DNA of 64,000 bases from CAINVV01 sp963663005 (GCA_963663005.2 CAXXHH010000010.1:124001-188000); one strand, 5' to 3'; positions 21,101 through 30,900 are shown, counted from the stretch's first letter. The notes: a model not told the origin generated them from the letters alone. Numbers and translations: made by a program.

Positions 21101-24100
21101 TTTGAATAACGGAACGTTCAAGTTATCAAATTCAAGTGTAAACATAACGCTTTCTACCACCAGCCCATTCACCATCCCAACTACAGGTTGCATATCTGCA
21201 AACCTGGGAACCATCAATATTGGTACAGCAAACAACAATAATGCAGACTTGTTGCTGCACGGTCGATTGGAAGTAATTAATGCAGGTATTGTAAAAATCG
21301 GAAGCGGACTCGGTTCTAACAATGACCTCGAATATTCGGCATCCGGCTTCCCCGAACTTGTTGTCTCAGGAGGAACTTTGACTGTAGATGGGCAGATCAG
21401 AAGAAATACATCTAATACCCTCGGATCATTGATTTTCACTCAATCTGGTGGTACCATTACTGTAAAAGGCAAAGCATTCGACAATACCAGAGGAATGTTT
21501 GAGGTACTTAACACCGGAAGTCAATTTAATATAACGGGTGGAAGCCTGATCATTGAAAACGCGGGCAGTGTTACGTTTGCCGATGTCTTTCTCGAACCCG
21601 GAAGTTATACGGTGAACAATAACAACTCCGGACACACTTTGACATTCGGAAATACTTCTACCCCGGCCGCTCAGACCTTTAAACTTAACTCAACGGCTCC
21701 GGTATGGAACCTAACGGTGGATGGTACAACTAACAGCAAAACGGTAAGCCTTGCAGTTAATGCCCTCACAATTCTAAAAGACCTGACCATCAACGGTACT
21801 GGAGGAATTTTCAAGGCCAACGAATTGGCTGTAACTATCGGTGGAAGTCTCGTCAACAACAACACATCTTCCGGAACCGGAGCCAATGTGGGCGGATACC
21901 AGGCCGGAGCAGCGGGAAGCGCACAAAACACTACGTTCAATGGAACAGGAAGCATAACTGGTACGAATTCCAATCTGACCAATTTTGCTAATCTGATTAT
22001 CGGTTCGCTGACAACAACACCATCTATAACCCTGGCGACTAACTCGAACATCAGAGTAAACAATGCATTGACACTAACTTCGGGTACACTTGCTGACGCA
22101 GGCAACACCATTACGGCAATGGGTAACATCACAACCTCCGCTACCCATTCCAGTCCGTTATCATCAGTCGCCGGAGGTATCCTGATGGCGAACACCAGCA
22201 AGCAGGTTATTACATCCACGGGAAGCGGAAATTTAGGTCGACTGACAGTTAATAACGCTGCTGGTGTTGACGTAATCGGCAACATGACAATCACCGGTCA
22301 GTTGACCCTGACCTCGGGCTTGCTGTATATAAATGACTACAAACTTACCATGGATGTTAATTCATCATTTGGTGGCACCTTTGATGTCAATCGCATGGTT
22401 GTTATGAACGGCGTTGTGAGCGACAAAGGTGTTCAGAAAAATTTCGCGGGAACTGCCAGTAATTTCGTTTTCCCGGTTGGTTCATCCGGTAAATACAGAC
22501 CGGCAACATTCAGTTTCACAACAGCGAATTCCGGATCTATCACGATAACTCCTGTAAATCAGGCGCATCCTGCGGATGATGCTTCTTCAACCACGGACCA
22601 ACTGAATTATTACTGGAAAATGACTTTAGTAGGGTTGTCGGGAGCTACTGCAATCACGCAGCTCTATCAATATGGATTAGCCGAAGTAACCGGGACAGAG
22701 TCCAGCTATATTGCGGCTCGTTTCTCAAATTCTGCATGGACACCATACACTACAGCTGAAATAAACGCAACCAACCACACAATAACTATTAATGATTTAT
22801 TCTCGGGTGAATACACTGCGGGCCAATCTGTCAACTTTGGAATCATTCCGAAGCTATACAGCATAAAAAGTGGCAATTGGAATGACGGCACTGTATGGGC
22901 ACAGGATTCACCGTTAAATTCGACCTGCAATTGCTTTCCAAATGGTAATCCGGTTTACATCATGCCTGGCCACACTGTCACGATGAATATCGATGGCGCT
23001 TCCGCTACCTCTGTGGATATTAAAGGAATCTTTGACTTAAAGCAGTCTGCATATCATAGCCTTGGAGCAATTACAGACGAAGCAGGTACCGGAAAAGGTG
23101 GAGGAAAGTTGAGGGTCGAAGGAACTCCCGCCGGAATGTTTCTGTTTGCTGCCGGAAACTATGATCTTTTCATGGAATCTTCCGGCACAACTGTTGAACT
23201 TTATGGAAGTATTGATTCACGGATGCCGCTAAATCCAGGTAACATAACAAAGCCCTATCAGAATCTGATTTTATCGGGCACAGGAGTTAAGAAAATGAGT
23301 GCTGAAACGCTAAAAATTCTTGGAAATCTGACTATCAGCGCCGGAACGAAACTGAATGACGTGGATTTTAACAAGGAACTTTATATACTTGGTAACTGGA
23401 CTGATCAAAATACGACTCCTGCCACCGGTGGTTTCGTAGCTGGTCTTGGATTGGTAAGTTTCGAGGGTAGCAACCCTCAGACTTTGACTACCAATTCGGG
23501 AGTGACTGAAAATTTCTATGATTTTCAAATAAATAATGCGGCCGGAGTTACAATATCAGGAAAAGCGCAAATCAATAATACACTTAACTTGATTAATGGC
23601 GCCATCACAACAACCTCAAGCAATACGTTAACGATTGCCAATGCCAGTCCGACCGCTGTTACTGGCGGATCTGTATCCTCTTATGTCAATGGTCCTCTTC
23701 GCAAACAGATTAGCAATGGCTCCTATTTTACGTATCCTGTCGGAAAGAAAAGTCCATCCCCCAGATACGGACAAGTTTATCTTGCAGGTGTTGTAACCGC
23801 AGGCATTTGGGAAGCTGAGTATTATAACGGAAGTCCGGAACCTCCTTACACCAGAAGTTCGATGCTTTCCCCAATAGTGAGTGTAAGTGATAACGAATAT
23901 TGGCGAATCAACGGAGTTACCTCCGGGAGTGCCAATGTTACACTCAGGTGGGACGCTGGTAGTCTATTACCAACCGACCATTCCAAAACACGGGTAACCG
24001 AGTGGAATTCCACCAGATGGGAAAACAGAGGAAATAGTGTGGTTGATAATGGTACGACCGGAACCGTAACAACGGATAGCCCGATTTCACTGGCTTCTGA

Positions 24101-27080
24101 TCACATTCTTACCATAGGAAGTGGAAGTTTGCCTTTGCCGACAGCAACGATCTCCAGTCTGTCGCCATCCGCAATATGTAACAATGGCATTGCATCTACA
24201 ACGCTCACTATTGCTCTGACCGGAGTTGCACCATGGTCGCTGACTTACAAGGTCGGAACTGTTTCAACAACGTTGAATAACATTGCTTCATCCCCTGTTA
24301 CCATCGCCCTAAATTCAAATTCATCCGGCATTACGCAGCCCATAGTCTCCGGCACGCCATTTAATATTAATGTCACTTACATAAATGACGCAAATGGGAC
24401 TGCCGGAACTCCGGATCCAACCACTTTTGTCCTTACCGTGAATCCAAATCCGGATAATTCCATCTCTGGGAGAAATCTGGTTGCGACGAATGAGTCTACC
24501 TCATATACAACTCCAGCCGATGCTGCTTCCTATTCCTGGACCTTGCCAGCAGGAGGAACCCTCACCAATGCAACCTCAAATACCTGTACCGTTCAATGGG
24601 CGGGAGTAGCCGGCACGCATACACTCAGTCTGTCTAAGACATCCAGTGCAGGTTGTACTGTTACCAATAGTCTTTCGGTTACCATCAGTACACTCCCTAC
24701 CCCCAATATCACAGGAAATCAAAAAGCATGCGCTCATTCTGTGGAGACCTATTCAACCCCAAATAATACGCTGCATTCGTATACATGGGGAGTGACGGCG
24801 AACGGCACTATAACTTCTGGTGCGGGCACTAACAGCATTCAGATTACCTGGAATGGTACTGTTTCTAACAATAATGTTGTGTCATTGCGGGAATATGTAA
24901 CCGCTACACCTTCGATCTTTACCGATGTTACAAAAATTGTCGATATAGGAATTCAGCCTACCGATATACCTCAATTTACCGCCCCAAGCGACTCTGTATG
25001 TACCGGAAATCCCGCAAATTTCGTCGTTCTTCTCTCTGAGGCCAATGTACGCTATCAACTCAGAGATATCAATGGTGTAAACTCCGGACCTTTTGTGGAT
25101 GGAACCGGTGCTAACATATCACTGATTGGGGATCAAATGCTGGCAGAAACGACGTACAAGATTTATGCTTATACCCTCGCTCCGTTCAACTGTTATGCAT
25201 GGTTGAAGACTCCTAGTCTGACTACAACCGTAAAGGTTAAACCCAAAGGACAATGGTACGGAAAAACAAGTTCTGATTGGAATACTGGTGTTAACTGGTC
25301 GTGCGGAGTACCTGACCTGACCACCAATGTGCTGGTCGCTGACAAAAAATCGCCAGCGCCATACTATTTTCCAACCGTTGCAGTTGCATCAACAGGAACG
25401 GTAAAAGATTTGACTATTCAGCCAGGCGCGACTGTAACTGTCAATGGAGCCTTGCAAATTGCAGGTACCATATACAATACAGGCGCATTAACCGCAACGA
25501 ATGGCACAATAGAGATGAAAGGCAGTGCTTCTCAGTCTATACCATCCGGTACTTTTACAGCCAACAAGATTAACAATTTGACCATCAATAACTCCGCCGG
25601 AGTAACTTTGGGAGGGGCACTAGACATAACCGGGATCGTGACGGCTACCCTTGGAACGTTTGCGACCAACAATAATCTTACCCTTATATCCAATTCCTCC
25701 CAGACCGCCTTAATTTCCGGATCCGGAAGCGGCTCTGTAACAGGAAATGTTACCATGCAGCGATACCTTGGTTCCGGATTATTGGGTTATAAATACTTGA
25801 GCACGCCACTGGGCGGAATTTCTGATACCCATTATTCATCCTATTTAAGCAGTACCCCTGGTAATTTTCCGAAGTTCTATTCGTATAATGAAAATCCCGC
25901 AGTGGATAAGTCAGGCTGGACTGTCTTCTCCGGAGCGCTTTCTCCTATGGTTGGTTATGCCGTAAATATGGGGACGAGAGGGGCTACTACAATAAGTTTA
26001 ACTGGAACTGCTAACACAGGCACCTATAGTGCAAGCTTGCAGAACAATAACAAAACATACACACAAGGATTTAATCTGGTCGGTAATCCATATCCTTCTC
26101 CTATCGACTGGAAAGCGGCTACAGGTTGGACAAAAACAAACATTGATGATGCCATATACTTCTTCAATGCAAGCGGTGATGAGTATTCCGGGGAATACAG
26201 CAGTGTTTTAGGAGGAATAGCTTCTGGTAATGCATCAAACATTATTCCATCCATGCAAGGATTCTTTGTCCACGTAACTAGCGGAAGTTACCCTGTGAAC
26301 GCAACGCTTGGAATGACCAACAGCGTTCGAACCAATGATCTGAATCCTTCATTTAAAGCGGCTGTAATCGATCCAAGAACGATTCTGCGATTCGCAGCAA
26401 CTTTCGATGAGTCTGCAGCTAGGCCGGACAATTTCGTGCTCTATTTTGATCCGATAGCCTCTTTGCAGTTTGATAAAAATGCTGATGCATTGAAATTGAT
26501 GAATACGAATATGTTTATGCCCAATCTGTACGGTATCACGACTGATGCTAAACAAGTACAGATAAGCGGAATACCGCAGCCTACTGACTCGCTGACAATA
26601 GTTCCGGTTGGATTAACAACGCTTAAGGATGGTTGGATCAATTTCTCCGCAACTGATATTTCCAAGCTGCCGACAACGATGAATGTCTATATAAATGACA
26701 AAGAACTTAAAACGACTCAGGATCTGCGCAAATTACCGGCTTACCGGTTCTACCTGAAAAAAGGTGAATACAACCAACGTTTTGAGATACTGTTCGCTAA
26801 ATCCGGAAAAATCGTTGGATCAACGAATACCTCCCTGTCTGAAAAACTTTTTGCGATTTCGCAACTGAATGGTGCCGTAATTGTTAAAGTAAATATACCT
26901 GATAACGAATCTGCAAAGCTGTACGTTTCCAATATGCTGGGACAGGTAATTCTCGAAAAAGAGGTTACCCATCTTCAGATCGTAGATATCAGCATTGGGG
27001 TTCAGAGTGGCGTATATGTAGTAACGATGACGACCGGAACACGGTCGCAGTCGGAGAAAACGCTGATACGCAAAAAATAA
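12123..27080 (+). CDS. Giant modular cell-surface protein with T9SS sorting domain
   Basis: 4985-residue exported protein. It has a signal peptide (about residues 1-38, ending EVSAA), long beta-helix-like stretches rich in Gly, Thr, Asn and Ser (TNNGTFT, VNGNLT, ISGNGAKT patterns), PKD/Ig-like segments (about 690-950 and 4000-4370), and a C-terminal type A sorting domain (last ~80 residues: KLYVSNMLGQVILEKEV ... GVYVVTM). Six starter motifs of the type SGxWxxxxxW lie near residues 40, 952, 1759, 2670, 3577 and 4375, about 800-910 apart. Units starting at 1759 and 2670 both end in a YPxGxSSGxYxPAT block and a GEYTAG strand. The protein is presumably an adhesin or sheath component attached by T9SS. 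No enzyme motif was recognised. Confidence 0.85.
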   Translation: MRLHPLKMSVFFGLPLKNRVISLALMILFSTMGMEVSAATYYSRATGNWIGGTVWSTTPTGTASVATILSTDDVVIQAGNTITVNGAATCASLTFNTLASTSGVTISGTNSLTVSGAVTMNAKTGATTTTLAVGTGTLSAGSITISGANTATWINTITISTGSLTCDGDFIFNSGSQAASAVFGITNSGAIITINGNISTTAATNGRLTLANPTNISLGGNYTFSGTLSSTTRLRLTLNGTIDQTVNGTNTFSSLIVDKVSGVASIGKATSATTFTLTNGIFDPASFLLTSTTGNFTAGTLRVGAATWGGNYSIAITEPLAGTIEYDANGAQTVNNVSYGGNLAILGSGTKTWTITNNRTIGGSLTVGAGSELATSGNFTIGVSGNTSLDGTLTLGGTAAKTFTGNVTVNAGGIWNETGAAAINFAGDLTNNASSPTDFTANSGTHTFTGASHIISGVQETIIPKVAITGTYQNNSTLTINTALSGSGSLTQGPNSTLNIGGPTTTAITITNFDASSNTPNTVNYTNAGAQTLDNVNYYNLGLSGGGIKTLNSAITAVNGTFTVGGNASATALVGMSFGNVVLNSGTFVGGAFTHTVSGNWTDNGGTFTNTGTTINLNGTTQVIGGTSSSAFDILAINSGVNVNLSTGLSHTTNTLSLNGAGVIDGTWGSSSSAATYQNDTYFAATNGIVTVSTSSCTGPTAYSVTGGGAYCTGGSGVAVGLSNSQSGVNYQLLLGGNPDGATVPGTGGAISFGIKTAVGTYTVRATQPVTHCTAVMNGNAVVTINSLPTVSITGSNSICIGSTTTLSPTTGGTWVSSDGGLASVTNAGVVTGAAAGSPTFTFTATATGCSSTTAAVTVNPILPASISISASSNLICSGTNVTFTATPTNGGTTPVYQWKLNGGNVGTNSTTYTNAALANNDVVTCVMTSNATPCLTGSPATSNTVTITILAGGTWTGAIDTDWNNAGNWSCGSIPTALTDVTIPNVTNKPVIGAAALCRDITINAGSSLTITGSNALTVSGNWTNNGTFTANSSTVNFNGGGQTITGTSVFNNVIVSGNGAKTITTANFTVGGILSMEETGTLSAAPTYGASATLQYNTVTARTSGAEWLNSFVATGGVVISNTGAITANAAKVFNTSVKLTVNAAAALNMANLLLTLGGDLINNNGTITGSGGVTINGNGTQSIGSFTNTGTVSMLKGGGTATLTDNINGGALTINGTGGTLNLGTGLTHTISGIWTRTAGTLNGGSSLLNIGGNVSGTGGTFTANAGTVNYTGAAQTAAVVTYNNLTVSGSLAKTFATNPTVNGILSLEGTASVVVTAGTGVVTYGTNATLQYNKPGAYTATTEEWLGTFAATGGVIIANTGAITMGGAKIFNAGIPLTINAGATLTPGANLLTLGGDFHNSGTLTSGSGGVTITGAAATQSIDGFTTTGALTFSKTTGTATLMGNVNSASLTIPTTASSSTLAINPSVTVAVSGALTFNLPATAAVTIAIGDGSLSCASISLAGATGGVRTTTLSIATGTLNVAGNITSAGVDSKITVTGAGTINAGGTFLSGTIGTFTAGTGTVNYNSASAQTIGAYTYNNVILSGGGSKTFTATTTINGNLSIATGTNNNVLGAGLSHPANSLTLGGIGQVAGTWGGTGSGATNINSTYFTATTGKINVSTVSYSPPTAISATPSQINFGDAGTISLAASGGGGGGATLTWYAGGCGSGTAIGTGSPVSVNKPSITTTYYARWENGGNYSTCLSTTVTVVTTLYSYQSGDWNTANSWTTDPSGTSRVNPAVPSPLDNVVILNGRSITVAQNSKSVNSLEIRLGGTLDLVATTGHNFGTVTGQGVLRLSSNVFPGGTYSGFVASSGGTVEYYDITGQSISNTQLTYNKLIISNYSSSANSVFIDNNVNNITYTVNGSFDLRNYGAGSLTFSFGNPVASDNLINMTVSGNFTVAAGCYIRVNNFATAHTLASSDAAGVANPIHSLYLYGDLLNNGSIRFTGLPSPINSTYYTLATTAFGSNYGDVQVFFEGASNNAVTCNGTTDFFRLIVEKGSDQTYTLDVTSSGTGNFGLYGPNNQGNSNFAGLGYLYKALFIHYGTLKLSSNIDIPSITEGGQDFVLLPTACLWVNGANVSSTVSGINGTSYQAATFYGNLRISAGQFSTADAAGIVLGNLGIPEINIEGTGTLDVSQVWNNAGATNLISYIQSGGTANFRLLGENHASSMFTLDNINTVFNMSGGTINFINNTFSDGNTNYQILNIQVQAGNYSVTGGTINLNLPSSATVYTANSTVPFYNVNISRRTGVGNVSVQWNTPGSSLSILNDLSIGSNTSLDLNTSSIDLKVGRNFTLAAAGTYTPGNNTTTLNGNAGQTFTNAGTITSGLNNFTLANASNTSITNDLTVRGNLIIGSGCFLDDQGYTISVAGNVTNSGTHTSQANGSILLNGSATQTIGGSGSGVFGNLALNKSSGAASFTSNQSINGNLRLANGILDINLYNLKFSTTSAVYDVLSGAPAPTTFGDTRMIMTSGEVSDGGVTRTFSATGTFLYPLGTSSGYHPATIDFSQAPTHWGDITVKPVAKIHPSVTGTDALKYYWKVISSSITGIQPGSVSKIFQYITSDPGPSIDTYITGIYNPFAWVKGANLQVDKINKKIYFPAIQVVDGEYTAGVSSSFGDVKVYYSRQTGDWADINTWSTISNTGAVAGTLPTIADLVVIGDGGSNNHTVTISSGSKSVSGLQLSYGSTLDLQTNTGHVFGSVTDAPSGFGTLRISSAAASAAFPSGDFGDFLGATGGTVDYYTATGSSVAFTMPTQYLVDSNPITITGYYNLILSPAAGKKVTMPNTDLLVYKDINVTGASGTDIAQFNNLGVSRTLTVNGNLIVNSGNLQYTNGASTSQNVVVVGNVTVATGAIFNVAANLAATNTLSIQGNLTNNGTFNMLAGASQVCNVTFTGAANTQINGSTTGGTNFNVLTINKGTDRTSILESTVNMLNLNTGLAAAMVLNNGTFKLSNSSVNITLSTTSPFTIPTTGCISANLGTINIGTANNNNADLLLHGRLEVINAGIVKIGSGLGSNNDLEYSASGFPELVVSGGTLTVDGQIRRNTSNTLGSLIFTQSGGTITVKGKAFDNTRGMFEVLNTGSQFNITGGSLIIENAGSVTFADVFLEPGSYTVNNNNSGHTLTFGNTSTPAAQTFKLNSTAPVWNLTVDGTTNSKTVSLAVNALTILKDLTINGTGGIFKANELAVTIGGSLVNNNTSSGTGANVGGYQAGAAGSAQNTTFNGTGSITGTNSNLTNFANLIIGSLTTTPSITLATNSNIRVNNALTLTSGTLADAGNTITAMGNITTSATHSSPLSSVAGGILMANTSKQVITSTGSGNLGRLTVNNAAGVDVIGNMTITGQLTLTSGLLYINDYKLTMDVNSSFGGTFDVNRMVVMNGVVSDKGVQKNFAGTASNFVFPVGSSGKYRPATFSFTTANSGSITITPVNQAHPADDASSTTDQLNYYWKMTLVGLSGATAITQLYQYGLAEVTGTESSYIAARFSNSAWTPYTTAEINATNHTITINDLFSGEYTAGQSVNFGIIPKLYSIKSGNWNDGTVWAQDSPLNSTCNCFPNGNPVYIMPGHTVTMNIDGASATSVDIKGIFDLKQSAYHSLGAITDEAGTGKGGGKLRVEGTPAGMFLFAAGNYDLFMESSGTTVELYGSIDSRMPLNPGNITKPYQNLILSGTGVKKMSAETLKILGNLTISAGTKLNDVDFNKELYILGNWTDQNTTPATGGFVAGLGLVSFEGSNPQTLTTNSGVTENFYDFQINNAAGVTISGKAQINNTLNLINGAITTTSSNTLTIANASPTAVTGGSVSSYVNGPLRKQISNGSYFTYPVGKKSPSPRYGQVYLAGVVTAGIWEAEYYNGSPEPPYTRSSMLSPIVSVSDNEYWRINGVTSGSANVTLRWDAGSLLPTDHSKTRVTEWNSTRWENRGNSVVDNGTTGTVTTDSPISLASDHILTIGSGSLPLPTATISSLSPSAICNNGIASTTLTIALTGVAPWSLTYKVGTVSTTLNNIASSPVTIALNSNSSGITQPIVSGTPFNINVTYINDANGTAGTPDPTTFVLTVNPNPDNSISGRNLVATNESTSYTTPADAASYSWTLPAGGTLTNATSNTCTVQWAGVAGTHTLSLSKTSSAGCTVTNSLSVTISTLPTPNITGNQKACAHSVETYSTPNNTLHSYTWGVTANGTITSGAGTNSIQITWNGTVSNNNVVSLREYVTATPSIFTDVTKIVDIGIQPTDIPQFTAPSDSVCTGNPANFVVLLSEANVRYQLRDINGVNSGPFVDGTGANISLIGDQMLAETTYKIYAYTLAPFNCYAWLKTPSLTTTVKVKPKGQWYGKTSSDWNTGVNWSCGVPDLTTNVLVADKKSPAPYYFPTVAVASTGTVKDLTIQPGATVTVNGALQIAGTIYNTGALTATNGTIEMKGSASQSIPSGTFTANKINNLTINNSAGVTLGGALDITGIVTATLGTFATNNNLTLISNSSQTALISGSGSGSVTGNVTMQRYLGSGLLGYKYLSTPLGGISDTHYSSYLSSTPGNFPKFYSYNENPAVDKSGWTVFSGALSPMVGYAVNMGTRGATTISLTGTANTGTYSASLQNNNKTYTQGFNLVGNPYPSPIDWKAATGWTKTNIDDAIYFFNASGDEYSGEYSSVLGGIASGNASNIIPSMQGFFVHVTSGSYPVNATLGMTNSVRTNDLNPSFKAAVIDPRTILRFAATFDESAARPDNFVLYFDPIASLQFDKNADALKLMNTNMFMPNLYGITTDAKQVQISGIPQPTDSLTIVPVGLTTLKDGWINFSATDISKLPTTMNVYINDKELKTTQDLRKLPAYRFYLKKGEYNQRFEILFAKSGKIVGSTNTSLSEKLFAISQLNGAVIVKVNIPDNESAKLYVSNMLGQVILEKEVTHLQIVDISIGVQSGVYVVTMTTGTRSQSEKTLIRKK

Positions 27081-27105
27081 TGTCAAATTAAAGCTAAATT
27101 GCCGA

Positions 27106-27624
27106 ATGAAATATTGGCTGATAATAATGATCATTTTGGGGTTTGCAACAAGCTTCAATCAAAAATTGAAGGGACAGGAAAAACCTCCGAAACCGATCAA
27201 GGTTACTGTAAATCTTGCCCAGGGAATTGAATTTGGGTCTTTTGTCCATGGGGAATCTGGTGGAACTGTTTCAATTACTCCTGCAGGTGTAAGATCAGCA
27301 ACCGGAAATATAATATTAATTAATCAAGGAGCCTCTCCTTCACCAGCAATTTTCTTAGTGGAAGGAAACAAGGGAACCTTAATTACAATTACTCTGCCAG
27401 CTTCAGCAACCCTTACAGGCAGTAATGGAGGTTCTTTACTTCTAAATTTTGGAAATCCTAATTCTCCAGATATTACTTCTTGTGGTTCACCATTTATTTT
27501 GACCGCCGAATCGCCCTTCACTTTGGAAGTAAGAATTGGGGGCACTTTAACAATAGGGAGTTCAATTGCAAATCCACCCGGAACATATGGTGGTAATTTT
27601 GCGGTCACATTCAACCAACAGTGA
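27106..27624 (+). CDS. DUF4402 pilin-like secreted subunit 3
   Basis: Exported protein of 172 aa, 25 nt downstream of the giant gene. The signal peptide is about residues 1-23. The mature domain matches subunits 1 and 2 in layout: KVTVNLAQGIEFGSFVHG, PAIFLVEGNKGTLITITLP, a VRIGGTLTIGSS strand, and a C-terminal PPGTYGGNFAVTFNQQ. It contains two Cys-flanked segments absent from the other subunits. It lies between the T9SS protein and the usher, so it may be a tip or anchor subunit (inference). Confidence 0.75.
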   Translation: MKYWLIIMIILGFATSFNQKLKGQEKPPKPIKVTVNLAQGIEFGSFVHGESGGTVSITPAGVRSATGNIILINQGASPSPAIFLVEGNKGTLITITLPASATLTGSNGGSLLLNFGNPNSPDITSCGSPFILTAESPFTLEVRIGGTLTIGSSIANPPGTYGGNFAVTFNQQ

Positions 27625-27718
27625 TTAATAATGTAACGTAAATTTGAAGAAACTTACCCTCAAAGATTATTAACCACTTTGTTTCATTTATCCTTTTAAA
27701 TTATACACTTTCATTATG

Positions 27719-27742
27719 TTATCAACTACACAAAGTTGATAA
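27719..27742. repeat. Inverted repeat upstream of usher gene
   Basis: TTATCAACT (27719-27727), 6-nt loop, AGTTGATAA (27734-27742). No T-run follows, so an operator or leader hairpin fits better than a terminator. The remainder of the 352-nt gap 27625-27976 is AT-rich with no convincing gene; a 65-codon minus-strand frame at 27802-27999 overlaps the usher start and is not supported. Confidence 0.45.
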
Positions 27743-27976
27743 ATATATCCATTGTGCATATCGCGAAGGGTTTACAAAAAATATTAACCAATATCTTCGC
27801 ATTAGGGTGAATTAGGTAAAGTCAGATAGGTATTGTAAGTATTGTCTTCTAATCTATACTCATGATTTGAATTAATTGAATCGACATAAATTATTGTTAA
27901 TAAAGTATTTAAAAAATTTCTAAGTATAATAGGCTCTTGTGTAAAAATATCCGCAGGTGAATAAATTGTATAAAAG

Positions 27977-30900
27977 TTGTTAAGAAGAATTTTTGGCATT
28001 CTCTGTACCCGAAGTTTTAAAAAACGTTGGCTCTTACTGCCTCATAATTGGTGGATAGGGATAGCTATTTTCTTGCCTATTTTTTTCTCAACAACACATA
28101 CAAGTGCCCAAGAAGAACCTGCTTATGACGAAATAACAATCTTTTTCCAGGTACAAAATATTGGAACTTTTGAGGTGCCTGCTCTTGTACGAAATCAAGA
28201 AATTTTATTGCCAATAACGGACATTTTCGATTTTTTGAAAATTAAAACTTCCTATTCTTCAAGCTTGGACACCATTTCTGGCTTTTTCTTAAGTCCCCAG
28301 GCGACTTATCAAATAGACAGATTAAATAAAATCATAACATATGAAGGGAAAAAATTTTCTCTTAAAACCAATGATATTATTCGAACCGACACTAACCTCT
28401 ATTTGCTTTCGAAATATTTTGGAGAAATATTTGGCCTCGATTGTAAATTTAATGTTCGAACGCTATCAGTCAATCTAACCACAAAACTTGAGTTACCAGT
28501 CATTCGAGAATTAAGACTTGAACAAATGCGCAAAAATATTGTCAAGTTCAAGGGAGAAACTAAAGTAGACACCGCAATAGGAAGAAATCGCTCCGCTTTC
28601 AACTTCGGTATGGCCAACTGGTCCATTATTTCTAATCAACAGATCGGATCAAAAACAGATACTCGACTAAATCTTGCCCTAGGTTCCGTTATTGCAGGGG
28701 GTGAAGCATACGTCAACTTGACTCACAATGTAAATAGTCCTTTTTCGGAAAAGCAGCAAACGTACTATTGGCGACTGGTTAATAATAGTCAAAGTCTTCT
28801 TCGACAAACTACTGTAGGTAAAATTTCCACGAATTCTATCTCCACCATATATAATCCGGTTGTCGGTATGCGATTCACAAACACGCCAACGACCTATCGG
28901 AGATCTTTTGGATCTTATCCAATTAGTGATTACACTAATCCAGGATGGATGGTAGAACTTTACGTAAACAATTCGTTAGTGGATTACAAAAAAGCGGATG
29001 CCTCAGGCTTCTTTAATTTTCAGGTGCCATTGGTTTATGGTAATACTGCAATAAAACTAAAATTTTATGGTCCCTGGGGTGAGGAGCAATCCAAAGAACA
29101 GCAAATTACCATCCCTTTCAACTTTTTACCGCCTAAAGAATTTGAGTATACAATCAGTGCGGGTTTGGTGGAGGATAGTCTTCAATCAATATTTTCAAAA
29201 GTGTCGCTAAATTATGGTTTATCCCGTTCTATCTCAATTGGTGCAGGTTTAGAGTATCTCACATCCGTTACATCAGGAAATAAAATGCCATATTTTAGCA
29301 TAGCTACCAGACCATTTTCAAATATTCTGCTTTCTGGTGAATACGTATATGGAGTCAGAGGGAAAGGTATCTTTAGCTACCAACTTCCCAATAATGTGCA
29401 GCTTGAACTTAATTATAGTAAGTACCATCCCGGCCAAAAAGCAATAAACTTCAACTACCTTGAAGAGCGCAAGGCGATGCTGACTCTTCCATTTAAGGGT
29501 AGTAATTTCTATATGTATAATCGATTCACATACAACCAGATTATTCTTCCTGGCACAGGCTATTCATCGTCCGAATGGTTGATATCCGGAAATTTGTCCG
29601 GCGTAGGACTAAACCTTAGCAATTATGCATTGTTTACCAAAACCAGTGACCCACTGTACTATAGTAATCTTTCTCTCTCGATCAGATTAAAAAGAGGACT
29701 TCTTATCTTGCCTCAAGCACAATACGAATACAGCAAACATGAGCTGATTTCCGCAAAAGCGAGTATTGAAAAACCAGTTATGAAAAATGGCTATTTTTCG
29801 TTTTCAGTTGAAAACAACTTCAAAAGTAATAGCTTTAGTTTACAGGCTGGAATCCGCTATGATTTACCCTTTACCCAAACTGCATTAATCGTAAGACAGA
29901 CAAATAACCTGATTAATTTAATGGAAATGGCGAGAGGTAGCCTGATTTTTGATCCAAAAACAGGTTATTCGGAAGCAAATAATAGGGTAAGTGTAGGTAG
30001 GGGTGGGATCGTATTCGCACCTTTTCTGGATCTTAATTGCAATGGGAAAAGAGAAAAGGATGAACCAAGAGCGTATGGCTTAAATATCCGTATAAGTGGC
30101 GGAAATGCGAAACAAAATGATAGGGATACCACAATACGCGTGGTGGATCTTGAGCCGTACACCAAATATTATGTCGAACTCGACGCCAACAGTTTTGACA
30201 ATCTCACCTGGAAGATAAAAAACAGGAGTCTAAGTGTGTATATTGAACCGAACACCTTCAAACTCGTGGAAATACCTGTTTCCGTGGTCGGTGAAGTTTC
30301 CGGTATGGTTTTCAAACAAAAAGGTGAAAATCAGGATGGACTAGGTCGGATTATCGTTAACATATTCAATAGTAAATCTCAATTGGCAGGAAAAACACTT
30401 AGCGAACCGGATGGCTATTACAGTTTCCTTGGGTTAGCCCCGGGAAAATATGAAGCAAGAGTTGATACTGTTCAATTGGGGAAAATTCATATGTTAGCCT
30501 CTCCCACAAAGCACGCCTTTAATATAAAGGAGAATCGGGAAGGTGATATTGTCGAGGGACTGGATTTCTCATTAAAAAGCACGCTTCCTGAGGTAATTGA
30601 TTCGACCTATATAGAAGTACCAAAAATCGCAGAAGCAGAACAGGTTCCCGCTGAAAAGCCCGCAGATAAACCAGCGATACAACCTGCGGCTAAATCTGAA
30701 GTCAAGCCACCTGCACAACCTGCAACTAAATCTGAGGCTAAGCCAGTTGTGCAACCCGAGGCTAAACCTGAGGCCATGCCGGCTGTGCAACCTTCGATCG
30801 CGACATCGAAACCATCTGGTGTAACAACTCCAGGAATAAAGGATCAATATACCGCTACGGAAACAGACCAGATCTATTTGCAAACCGGCGCTTTCAGAAG

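Noticed and set aside
12350..25756. Many long minus-strand open frames inside the giant gene (for example 13055-13483, 15389-15934, 16328-16810, 21671-22294)
   Set aside because: They are rich in Val, Pro and Ala, the complement of the Thr/Asn/Gly-rich repeat coding, have no family signature, and are explained by few stop codons opposite a biased sequence.
27802..27999. Minus-strand frame of 65 codons before the usher
   Set aside because: It overlaps the usher start, no signature or conserved pattern is visible, and the surrounding gap is AT-rich.
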